Shown here: positions 48,441 to 58,430 of the stretch, piece by piece
Numbering within the stretch: the first letter of the stretch is position 1
Layout: every line of letters begins with the position of its first letter
Assembly: GCA_905250115.1 (NCBI GenBank)
Contig: CAJNOI010000059.1
Coordinates: 1-64,000 of the forward strand
Source of the DNA: Adineta steineri
Taxonomy: Eukaryota > Rotifera > Eurotatoria > Adinetida > Adinetidae
Direction of reading: 5' to 3'
Length of the DNA: 64,000 nucleotides
Program-made: the position numbers and the translations under genes
Notes under the pieces: model-generated
Database searches by the model: none
What the model was told of the DNA's origin: nothing
Seen by the model: the letters and a program-made list of their open reading frames with translations, nothing else

Positions 48441-49000
48441 GATGAAGCGTTTACAACGTTACAGTAAGTAAAACTATTCTCTCTATAATTGATATAAATA
48501 AAATGTAAGACATACATTGTGTGTCAAAGAAATCAAAATACTTTTTATAGAAAAAATCAAAAGACATAAAAAGCTTTCCGTTATGAATGAATGAATGACG
48601 TATTAAAAAAAAGTCTTATGTAGTAAGTTATGATAAAGACTATTTTGAAGTAATGAGTCTGAGAAAAAATACTTGAGTCTTGCTCTTATTTCCTGTTATC
48701 TCCATTATTCCGTGCTTGACAATCTTGCGTGTACTTGTCGTGCGACTCCTCTCTTATGTCCGCTTTCTTAATACAATGAGAGACAAAGATTCTTTTTCTT
48801 CTCTTTCCCACTATTAATGATTCTCTCTTTCTCCATTCTCTGTTGTATTTACTTACTGGGTGTCAGAAAAGAGGATAAATCAAACAATAAAAGAAAACTC
48901 GTCGTCATCGACATCAACCAAAGCAGCAATCTATTTAACTACGACAAAACGATTTTCTATCATTAAAAAAGAAGAGAAGATTTTACCATCTACTTTTTGT
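48441..49000 (+). other. Possible 5' exons of the KChIP-like gene
   Basis: ATGATGAAGCGTTTACAACG at about 48441, followed by a GTAAGT donor, then an acceptor (TGGGTGTCAG) at about 48866 and an open stretch reading RINQTIKENSSSSTSTKAAI and KKEEKILPSTF up to a GTAAGT donor at about 49000. The two pieces join in frame (MMKRLQRYKKRINQ...). Joining to the next candidate exons gives stop codons (T|AG or TAT TAA), so this may be a 5' UTR exon pair with an upstream ORF, or an isoform whose next exon I have missed. Confidence 0.35.
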
Positions 49001-49155
49001 AAGTTCTTTGAAAATCTTTCGTGGTCAATGCATATATATATATACAAATCAATATGTTATAGTAATTGATCATTGTAATAAAACTAATGACGGACTAAAA
49101 ATACGAGTTTCAATTCATTCATTCTTCATACAGTTCAAGAAAGCATTATATATTA

Positions 49156-50640
49156 ATGGAATCATTTGAACGTAAGTCTTTAAGTTGCCATGTAATTCTT
49201 GTATTTATAGCTTTCATCTTTTTCTTTGCTATATGTTGATGTGATTATTGTGTTAACAGTAATATATATATACCTTGAAAAATATATTCTAGTACTTAGT
49301 TAATGAGTATTAATAAAAGTAGAAAATACCATAAAAACAAATCTTGAGTTTATTAATAAAATATAAAGATATATTCTATGAATAAGAATATTAAGTTTTT
49401 AAGTATGATATATTGACATGATATAACTTGTCTTATATGTGAGAACCATAGGAGAAATAGAAAACAGCTGTTACTTAGATATATAATAGTGTAAAAGGGA
49501 AGATGAAGATCTCAGAAGAATAATAATATGAGGAAATAAAGAATAGATTGACAATAAGATTGCTTATTTATCTCATAGGAATTATAAAGATAATAATATT
49601 GACATAAAGTCTACCAGATATTAATATTATTTCTATAATAGAGAATGACGACGAATCAATATCAGTATTTCCAGCAGAAATTCGTAAAGTACCAAAAAGT
49701 TTAGAAGATATTGTACGAACAACAAAATTCAATAAATCGGAAATACGATTACTCTACAAAGGATTTAAACAGGTATGAAAAATACAAGTCTATACTACTT
49801 TTTTCTTGTATTTTTATCTATTTCATAGGAATGTCCACATGGTGCGGTAACTGAACGTGAATTTCAAACTATTTATTCACATTTTTTTCCTCATGGCAAC
49901 TGCCAAAGTTATACAAGTTTTCTATTTCGTATTTTGGATAGACGAAAACGAATGTATTTCACATTTGAAGTAATTTTATAAATATAAACATAAGAGAAGA
50001 AAAAAAAAGCACATTCCAGGTCAAAAAAACGTTTCTCTGTTATTTATCAATGAGCTTTTAATAGGAGCGAAAAATAACATATATATATTTGCATAGCATT
50101 AACTAATTAATTCTAAATATTAATAAATATGAATAATTCTTCTATTTTATTTAGGATTATATTCAAACATTATCAGTTTTGATACGTGGTAGTATGAAAG
50201 AAAAACTTCAATGGGTCTTTCGTTTCTATGATATATCGGATGATGGCAGATTAACGAAACAAGTATAAAATTTAATTATTTATTTATTATATTTTATGTC
50301 TATCTTATGTACTTATTAGACAATTGAGAAAATGCTTCGTTCGCTATATGATCTTCTCGGATCGAATAATAACATTCATCAACCTGTTAGTGATGATACA
50401 GTTGAAAAACATTCTGCTATTGTATTTGAAGTAAATCTTTTATTTATTTATCATTTAATATTTTGTTTTATTCTATCAGAAACTTGATTGTCAACGGACT
50501 GGAAGTATTAATTTTGATGACTTTGAAAAATATTGTCTACGTGTATGTATATTACTATGTGAAATATTACTAATTTTTATTATATCTAGGATGAACAGTT
50601 AATAAATACAATTAATTTACTCTCATCAACTGCCATTTGA
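49156..50640 (+). CDS. KCNIP: KChIP-like neuronal calcium sensor with degenerate EF-hands
   Basis: Belongs to the KChIP/recoverin-type calcium sensors, which in KChIPs are cytoplasmic subunits of Kv4 potassium channels. A short first exon (MESFE, ATG 49156) joins in phase to NDDESISVFPAEIRKVP. The core reads KSEIRLLYKGFKQECPHGAV, REFQTIYSHFFPHGN, FEDYIQTLSVLIRGSMKEKL, WVFRFYDISDDGRLTKQTIE, and SINFDDFEKYCLRDEQL, ending LLSSTAI at 50638-50640. KGFKQECPHG and FFPHG match KChIPs closely. The calcium loops are poor: EF2 is DRRKRMYFTFED, EF3 DISDDGRLTKQT lacks the position-12 acid, and EF4 DCQRTGSINFDD has Gln at position 3 and Asp at position 12. Calcium binding may be weak or lost. There is no N-myristoylation signal in this form. 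Confidence 0.87.
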
Positions 50641-51090
50641 TTGATCAAACCATCATTGTGTGATTTTTCTCTCTCTTTTTTTTTCTTCTGTAAACTAATT
50701 ATCATCTAATTTTAAAAATATAATGAAATATTCATAGAGGATGATAATATGTATGTCAAAACTATTTTCGGTTCGTTTAGTATACTAATTACTATTTTCC
50801 TGTTTTGTTTTTTGGTTATATTAGAATGTAAAACTAATACATTTCAAGATTGCGTGCAGTACATTTGTGTATTATCACATATTCCTTAAAGATTTATTGA
50901 ATTTATATATAAAAATATATGTATGTACTTGGCTAATCCATAAGGAAAAGACTAATTGTGTTAAAAACTTTTATCTAATATTCAATTGGCTTAAAAGATA
51001 ATAAAGATAACTGTATTTGAATTTAGATAAAATTCATATAACAATAATGAATTACAAGTTAATAAGATCTTGTCTTGAATATTAAGAGAC
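50641..51090. other. 3' flank of the KChIP-like gene
   Basis: AT-rich sequence with no coding signal, leading to the inverted-repeat element that begins at 51094. The hexamer variant ATATAATGAAAT near 50720 could be a weak polyadenylation region. Confidence 0.35.
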
Positions 51091-51093
51091 TTA

Positions 51094-51650
51094 CGAGGGA
51101 ACTTCCCTAGGTATCAAGAAGCTTTTCAGCTTAAATTTCTTCTACAGATAGGGGATACATAGACTAGAAAAAGCCTAAAAGGATATGTGCCCAAGTTGGT
51201 GTTTGCCTGAGATATCGACTGTTTATCGTATTTGTCCTATAGGGTCCTATCTGTGCGGTAAAATCAAAGTTTCGAATTTAGGTCTGAAATATTGTCCAAT
51301 CTAAGGCCTCATTCAGGCAAGTATGTTAGCATAAAGACGCTTTCTTACGGGTATCAGGTTTCACATGAATATTTTGACGGATTCATATCTCGGAGACAGT
51401 CTTTCCGAACTTTGTGAGAAAGCTTGTCTGATTGAGGTCTTAGAGTGGACTAAGTTTCAGACCTAAATTCGAAACTTTGATTTTACCGCACAGATAGGGA
51501 CCTATACGACAAATACAATAAATAGTCGATATCTCAGACAAACACCAACTTGAGCACATATCCTTTTAAGCTTTTTCTAGTCTATGTATCTCCTACTTGT
51601 AGAAGAAATTTCAGTTCCAAAGCTTCTTGATACCTCGGGAAGTTTCCTTG
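51094..51650. mobile_element. 557-bp inverted-repeat MITE with TTA target duplication
   Basis: Two arms of roughly 220 bp in inverted orientation, with a spacer of about 110 bp. The left end reads CGAGGGAACTTCCCTAGGTA and the right end is the near complement, ending GGGAAGTTTCCTTG. Shared internal blocks include GGTATCAAGAAGC, CATAGACTAGAAAAAGC, TTGGTGTTTG and GGTAAAATCAAAGTTTCGAA, each present in reverse complement on the other side. The trinucleotide TTA flanks both ends (51091-51093, 51651-51653), which suggests PIF/Harbinger, though three bases are weak evidence. It has no coding capacity. Confidence 0.8.
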
Positions 51651-52158
51651 TTAGTTGTTGGACTCATAACTAAAAATGAGCATCTCTGTTAGTATCATTG
51701 TATTTTAAAACTATCATCATATTAAAGACAAAATATTCTCTCAATTGATTCTATGAAAATTAACTAGAACAATGCGCATAGATCCATTTGACTTCGCATG
51801 CATCTATTTGTTGAAAATTAGAAAACATGACTTTGATCAATAAATGTATTGAACATCTTGGATGGAAAAAAATCATTTCAGATTCTGATCAGGTTTTCAT
51901 ATTTTTATTGTCATACGTTTATATTTATGAAGAAAGTCTTTTCTAATAGTTAATATATACACTTGAGACATTTTTATTTCGATCATAATTTAAAAAAATA
52001 TTCATTTCCACGACATAGTGGTGTTTCTACATCTTGTTTTATTTAGGATATACAATAAGAACAAAAAACTTGATATGATTTGACAATAAAAAAACAACAA
52101 CAACAGCAACATTAGTTGAATTCAATCGACCATTCCAAACACTTATAATGTCAATAAT
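51651..52158. other. Intergenic, AT-rich
   Basis: Lies between the MITE and the 3' end of CDC73. An A-rich AACAACAACAGCAAC stretch lies near 52094-52110. No gene is recognised. Confidence 0.4.
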
Positions 52159-55100
52159 TTAATACCTCAATGCTGATTTATTTTTAGCAATAAATCTAAA
52201 TAAGAAAAAGAAAATGATTTTAAAAAAAAATCATATTTAGTATTTTAAATAAAACATACTGATCAAGTGAATCCCAAAATGTTCGAATACGAGCGCAATC
52301 AAGATGACGTTTATTTTGATCTAATTCAATTAAATGTACTGACCATTTAGCTATATTTGTGTCCGTTTTTAATTGTGCCCATTTAATATGATATGCTTTA
52401 ACTAATAAAAAGGAAAATTTTCTTTTATTTATTTTCTTAAGAAATTTTCTGTTTACTTTTTTGAAAAACTTCAACTGGATTTCCTCCCATAGGCCATCCT
52501 TTAAATTGCCAAGCAGGACCTTGTGCAAATACAGCTACAACACGTTCATCCCTATATAAACAAATCTTTAAGTTTTTTTAATCGATTATTTTTATAAAAA
52601 TTCTAACCAATCTTGTTTTGACAAACGTAGAGGATCATCCGTTATTCTATATGGTACTGTTAAATTTCCTTTTTTACGTTGTATTAATATATCTCCATCA
52701 CGTTTAGTACCACTTGCTTTACCATCTTCTGTTGAAATATATCTAAAGATAGAAATTCTAATAAAGAATATTCGCAAAGATTTTAATACAATATACTTTA
52801 AATCTTCAAGTAATTCTTTACAATTATATCTTGTTATTAATGATGTCAATGCTGCTGGAATAATAATAATTGGTGTACGTGATGGACGTTTCGATGTATC
52901 AGTACTTGTTGGATGTAATTTATCATTTGCAGCAACAATAGGTTTAGGTATGGAAGGATTTGCTGCTGACTTGATGAGAAAAAAAAGATATTTAATAGGA
53001 AATTGAAAAGGAAATTAATTTTACCAAGAATTTATTTGGTGTTGCACCTTCAGTTACTGTTTTTAATGTTAGACCATGATATGAAGCGTGAGTATCAATT
53101 TTAAATTCTGATTCATCTCTAGGTACGAATTTTTCTTGATTATATCGAGAATAACCTTCAACAGGTGCGCGTGTTGTTATCTAAAACGAAGACGAAAAGA
53201 AATGAAAACTTAATTATTTAAATAGGAATATTTTACATCACGAATAGGTGAACGTTGTGCTGCAAGTTGTTCTTGTTTTTGTTCACTTTCTTCTTTCGCT
53301 TTAATTGAATTTAAGATTGAAAGAATATCTTTTGCAAAATTCTAATTTTATGAAAAAAAAATCAATTAAAAGAAACGAAAGCTTAGATTTATTTATACTT
53401 TATTAGAACTTTGTAAAACAGTTGTACGATTTCTCCATGTTCTTTCACGTTTCATAATTTCAAATGTATCAGCTGTAATTGGTAATGGTTCTGTACTTGG
53501 TTCTGGTGTATCTTCATTTTCTTTAAAATCAACAATTTTATCACGAGTTGTTGCACGAAATTTCGCTCGTAGTTTAAGAATAGCTTCAGTAGATAATTCA
53601 CCGGATAATGGACGAATTTGATCAGCGCCAAGTTCTTTATTTTTTTCATCAAATTTTTTTTCACGACGATCTTTTAATTTTTGCATATCATCATCTTCAA
53701 CTCGAGCAAATTTAGGAGCATCCAAACGAGGATCTTCTGCTGGTCGTTTGTTGACTGAAAATAGAGATATTAATTAAAGAAAAAAATAACAACAATATTT
53801 CAATTATAGTGTCCCTATTAACCCTTTCACTTCCGAATTATTTTTTATTGGATTGAATTCAAGTAAATCGTTGGATTAGCTTCTTCTAGACATAAGAGTA
53901 TATGTTAGACATATCTCATGTGTTCTCACAGGTGATTAGTTGGTTTGCGCAATATAAGTTACATTGAACTCTGTTAGACTGAACGAAAAATTTTAACTGT
54001 TGAAGTTTATTAATTGCAAACTTATAGTGTTTTCATGAAATAACAAAAAAAATTTTTTATGCTGTTTTACACATGAAGAAATACCACAAAAACTGCATTT
54101 TATGTTACTAAATATCGGACGAGCTTTAGTACTGCAATATCCACACCTTCCTTTAGGTCCAGCAACAGGCATATGTGCTACTTTTTATGAATTATATTAT
54201 GAAAAATATAAAACAAACAGGTGTAGCTTTTTTTTATACCGGGGAAGTCAAAGGGTTAATCCTCTTTTAACATGAATATTTCTCCTCAATATCAGTATGA
54301 AATGTACATATTATGAGTTACTAGAATTTCGAAATTCACGTTTACTTATGTGTAGTTATCATAAACTCTCTTGTAAGATTTCCTCTCCTACTATAATAAT
54401 AAATGATGACACTTGATCTTCTATAAACTATTTGATAAAAATGCTATGATAGTCATGAATTTTTTTCATTAGAAAGGTTAGAAAAAAAAAGTTCTGATAG
54501 TTATGCAGTTTCAAACTGATGTTTTTATTAGGCTCAGCTCCGTAGCTTTCTAGAGTTGATAAATACAAATGTTACTATTTAAATGTAATGCATTACTTCT
54601 CAAATAATTTTAATTCACTAAGAATTCTTTCATTTTTTAGATTATCTGCATAACTATTGAGAAAAAAGAAACTACTTGGAACTAAATAATATAACGATCT
54701 ATTTCTAATCTTAATTCTTATTCGAACAATCTGCAGATGAATGATTCATTTCAATACAATCAAACGATTGACTATTATAAATTATTATTATCTCATACTA
54801 GGTTTTTACTCTTTGTTTCAATAATTGATCTAAAACTTACTTTGCAATGGTCGTTGCATAGTAATATCCAACGGAGCATTTTTATCAACTCGATCAGCTG
54901 TAGCTGTTTGTCCTTGTAAATAGGATAGGAGATCTTTACGATCTGGACGACTGATAGCTGGAATACCTTTCTCCTATTATAATAAAAAGAAAAGCTATGA
55001 ATTGTTTCATAATTCTTATTAAAATACATACAGCTGCTTTTTTGACATAATTTGCATGTTGTAATTCAACATTTTTTAAAAGAAAAACAATACTTTCGAG

Positions 55101-55319
55101 TGTATAATAATCTTTTGATGTATTATCTTTCCCAGTACTAAAAAGAAAATATTTATAATTTATTTTAAATAGGAAAAAACAAACAAACCCATAAACAAGA
55201 TAATTTGTTTTAACATCTTTTGGATATGCAAGATCATTGAAAACAAATCGATCATTTTCAGTTGTATATTCTCGATTTTCAATAGTAAATTGTCGAAGAA
55301 GACTAAGTGCATCAGCCAT
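52159..55319 (-). CDS. CDC73: Parafibromin, Paf1 complex subunit
   Basis: A nuclear subunit of the Paf1 complex, which travels with RNA polymerase II and promotes histone modification and elongation. It starts [20 protein letters not shown] at 55319, with [53 protein letters not shown] and [12 protein letters not shown] in the N-terminal half. The nuclear-signal region is [20 protein letters not shown]. The C-terminal Ras-like domain reads [54 protein letters not shown] and FWDSLDQ. The last exon is only 37 nt (52159-52195) and completes the protein as [11 protein letters not shown], matching the family's conserved end. Without it, read-through would give a false [10 protein letters not shown] tail. 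An intron of about 1.1 kb (53757-54838) holds a piggyBac element. Confidence 0.96.
53818..54259. mobile_element. Internally deleted piggyBac element in a CDC73 intron
   Basis: Bounded by TTAA on both sides (53818-53821 and 54256-54259), the piggyBac target site. The termini are inverted repeats CCCTTTCACTTCC (left) and GGAAGTCAAAGGG (right). Within it, minus-strand bases about 54180-54045 encode [20 protein letters not shown] followed by [17 protein letters not shown], which has the Cys/His spacing of the piggyBac C-terminal zinc finger. The element thus keeps the 3' end of a transposase gene but has lost the rest, leaving a 434-bp non-autonomous copy. Confidence 0.85.
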
Positions 55320-56755
55320 TTTTTAATATCTATTCAAATGAGATTTCTATATGTTAACTTTTATAATTATTGGCAAAAAAAAAATGAAATAAACAGACAT
55401 CATTTTCTCTATTGGTCTATTTTAAATATCCAATGAATGATAAGTAGAAGCGCTACATTCGTCGTTAAAATTGAACCATTGAGCATCTATTGTTATTGTT
55501 ATGATAGTTGGATATATTTTAACATTTGTTTTTTTAATTAACTGATAAAAAAATAGTTTCTTTATTATAAATTTCTTGAAAATATTCTTTTGAATTTTTT
55601 TCTTAATATTATAGGTTTATTTGAACATTATTGAACGTACAATGTGTTACATAGGAGAAAAAAGAACGATTTCTGTAGAGGACCAAGAGTCGGACGAATG
55701 TTGCTCTTCCAAGGTTAATAACATTCAACGAAGCGGCGGCGACAGCAGCCGCTTGTCTGTTTGTTCAAGGCAATTGCGAAAGAAAAAGAGGAGAAGGGAG
55801 ACCTCCTATTCATATACACATATACAGGGTCGATCGCAATGAACGTAAATGGATCTGTTCTTTTTTTTTCTCTCCTACTTATATATACATATATATGTAT
55901 ATATGTATATACATATATATGCATATGTCGATAGGATGGAAAGAAAGAGGGAGATGTTCAGTTCGGAAGCAGCCTTGGTTTAGAAGGTCATTGGAGGTCG
56001 TGACAAGGTTGCTGATAGCACAAAAGGAGCAGCCGACATGTATGTGCGTATGTGATAACGATACGGTAAAAATCAATAAAACGTTGTATAGTCGTTGAAC
56101 CACTTTTTATTCTTTCTTTTTTTGTTCTTTTCGTTTCTTCATCTTCTCTTTTTAGATGTTTGCCATAAAGACGACGCTCACTCTCTCTCTCGTATACTAC
56201 TCAATCAAGTAAACAGATTAATAGTATTATCTAATCTTTCTTAAACAATTTATATTCTTAGTTCATCTATGCCAATAATCAATGAATACAATAAAATTAC
56301 ATAGAATGAATGTCTTTTTAGCTCATTATTACACAATACAAAAATGGATTGAAAAAGATGTTAATCGATGAAGTATATGATTTTTATTGTAACGCGATAA
56401 TGAAGTCATATTTTGATTATATCTAAATACTATAATATTCATTTAATAATGATGATGATGATGATTTTCATAAAAGGGTAGGAATATCTAAATATTTGTC
56501 ATTGTCCCTCAAATGTTGTATTGCTTTTTGTTCATCAATATAACTATAATTCAAGCTTTATGTAATATTATTATTGTTGTTATTTTGTAGATTGTGGTAT
56601 TATACTTTTTCTATGTATTACATTCTATTTTTAGTCTTGATAAATTGTTCATATCAATAAATTTTATTTCAATATCAAATGTGAATACATTTTATCATAA
56701 TAATAATAATAATAATAATGATGAATTATTTACTGAACAGTATTTATTAATAGAA
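55320..56755. other. Divergent intergenic region with GC-richer island
   Basis: Separates CDC73 (minus) from the ZAD-like gene (plus). Bases about 55630-56090 are clearly less AT-rich than the flanks, include the hairpin AGCGGCGGCGACAGCAGCCGCT (about 55730-55752) and a (TA/CA)n microsatellite (about 55878-55927). Short ORFs there have no recognisable domain. It could be promoter or UTR sequence, or a non-coding RNA. Confidence 0.4.
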
Positions 56756-57081
56756 ATGACTGTTTGCATACCAAAACGTGATCGTTGTCGTCTTTGTTTT
56801 TCATTAATTTTACGTGATCGTTCAACATTATTTTCATCGATATGTTGTCAAAAATATTATCATTTATTTAAACATATACAACGTACAAAAATTCCATTCA
56901 AAAAATATAATCCATATAAGATCAAAATTTCAAATCGAACAGTATGTTTTCAAGAATTAATCTTACGTTATTTAAATGCACAAATTGATCCAATAAAAAA
57001 TTTCTCAAATTTTATTTGTTATGATTGTTCAAGAGTATTATTAGATATTGAACAATGTGCAAAATATTTAAGAAAAACAAT
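56756..57081 (+). CDS. ZAD-like zinc-finger protein, N-terminus (cut by gap)
   Basis: ATG 56756 reads MTVCIPKRDRCRLCFSLILR and continues to NFSNFICYDCSRVLLDIEQC and AKYLRKT, then runs into 100 Ns. The CRLC and CYDC pairs, about 80 residues apart with a helical stretch following, resemble the zinc-finger associated domain (ZAD) at the N-terminus of some arthropod C2H2 factors. The reading frame extends upstream to 56594 through an Asn repeat; I prefer the later ATG because the domain starts right after it. No C2H2 fingers are visible, as the rest is missing. Confidence 0.55.
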
Positions 57082-57181
57082 NNNNNNNNNNNNNNNNNNN
57101 NNNNNNNNNNNNNNNNNNNNNNNNNNNNNNNNNNNNNNNNNNNNNNNNNNNNNNNNNNNNNNNNNNNNNNNNNNNNNNNNN
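57082..57181. other. 100-N assembly gap
   Basis: Exactly 100 Ns, the usual placeholder for a gap of unknown size. Genes on both sides run into it (plus-strand ZAD-like gene from the left, minus-strand TRPA1-like gene from the right). Confidence 0.97.
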
Positions 57182-58430
57182 ATCATCTTGTTGGTCATCA
57201 ATTGAACCACCATTTTTTAGACACATTTCAACTGCTTCGATATTTCCTCCTGTATTTGTAAAAAAGGATAGATCATGTTGTGAAGGTTGCTGAAAAAAAG
57301 ACGATTTACCAATAACCGATGAATGTAATGGTCGATGATTTTCGGCATTACAATAACTTAGAAGATTTTTTGCACCACAACCATTTGCTTTAGCTAAACT
57401 ATAATTATAGTTCAAAATAAATAAAATAATACTTTACCAATCTCGCACAAATGATTAAAAACACGATTGCTACTATTCAATGCAGCTTCATGAATCGGAT
57501 AATTACCAACATCACTTCGTAAACATAAACAAGCATGATTGTTAGTCTAGAAATTTTCTTGAGTATAATATTATAGGAAAATATCTAAATGAATAATTAC
57601 AAGTATTTTAGCTGCTTCAACATTATCAATAAGAGCAGCATAGTGGAGTGGTGTCTTTTTCCTTTCACCAGGAAGATCGACTTGATAGGGATGCTTGGAA
57701 ACAATTAGCTGAAATTAAAAGAAGTACACAAAATAAGATTTTATTTCTTAAGTTTTAACCAATATTTTATAACTGTAATTACCTTGAGTGCATCCAGCTT
57801 ATTGTGTATAATAGCTAGATGTATAGGTGCATTTTGTTGTTTATTCAATCGAGCACTATCAACTCCATATTCCAAAAGAAATTTAATAGCATTCAATGCA
57901 TTATTTCGTACAGCATGATGCAACGGTGTCCATCCATGTTTATCTTCAATATTTAAATCTAAAACATTTTAATTAAAAGAATATTTTTTTCAACATCATT
58001 TGTCTTACCTCCATGATATTGGACAATTAAAGTTAAAATATCTACTCGATTTTGTGCAGCAGCAATATGTGCTGCACAAAGACCAGTAGGAGAAAGCACA
58101 GTTAATTTTGATGGATCGTTCTTGATAAGTTGTTCGAAGTCTTGTACATTTCCAGTTTCAGCTAGCTTAAATATGTATATATATGTATATAATTTAACAT
58201 CAGAAGAAACAGATGAACATCCATCTTACTTGAGTCACATAATGTGAACTTTTAGAAACTAAACATATATCATATTTTGGTATATCTGGTAATATTACAG
58301 CTGTTTCAGCTGAGTTGATTAGTATAGTTGAAAGATTTGTCATTTCATTATCTAATGGAGAACGAAATATAGCATCTCGAAAAATTGTTGAAAGTTGAGT
58401 AATAAATCATTGTTGACTACTTTGTTCCAT
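57182..58430 (-). CDS. TRPA1: TRPA1-like channel, N-terminal ankyrin region (partial)
   Basis: Only the N-terminal ankyrin repeats of a TRPA-type cation channel are present. Exons read LAETGNVQDFEQLIKNDPSK, GLCAAHIAAAQNRVDILTLI, GWTPLHHAVRNNALNAIKFL, APIHLAIIHNKLDALK, KTPLHYAALIDNVEAAKIL, NYPIHEAALNSS and PLHSSVIGGNIEAVEMCLKN, then GGSIDDQQDD at the gap. NYPIHEAA...GKANGCGAKNLLSYCNAENHRPLH follows the TRPA1 order GCFPIHQAA...EEHGYS...ATPLH. The six-TM pore and the rest are absent. The likely first ATG (58430) is followed after seven codons by TGA (58407-58409), then the frame stays open (FITQLSTIFRDAIFRSPLDN). Either the true start is a later Met at 58343, or an exon is missed, or the copy is damaged. 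Another ankyrin protein cannot be fully excluded. Confidence 0.75.

Noticed and set aside
55621-55842. 73-codon ORF (MNIIERTMCYIGEKRTI...)
   Set aside because: Ser/Arg/Lys-rich low-complexity protein with no recognisable domain and no partner exons; kept only as part of the GC-richer island.
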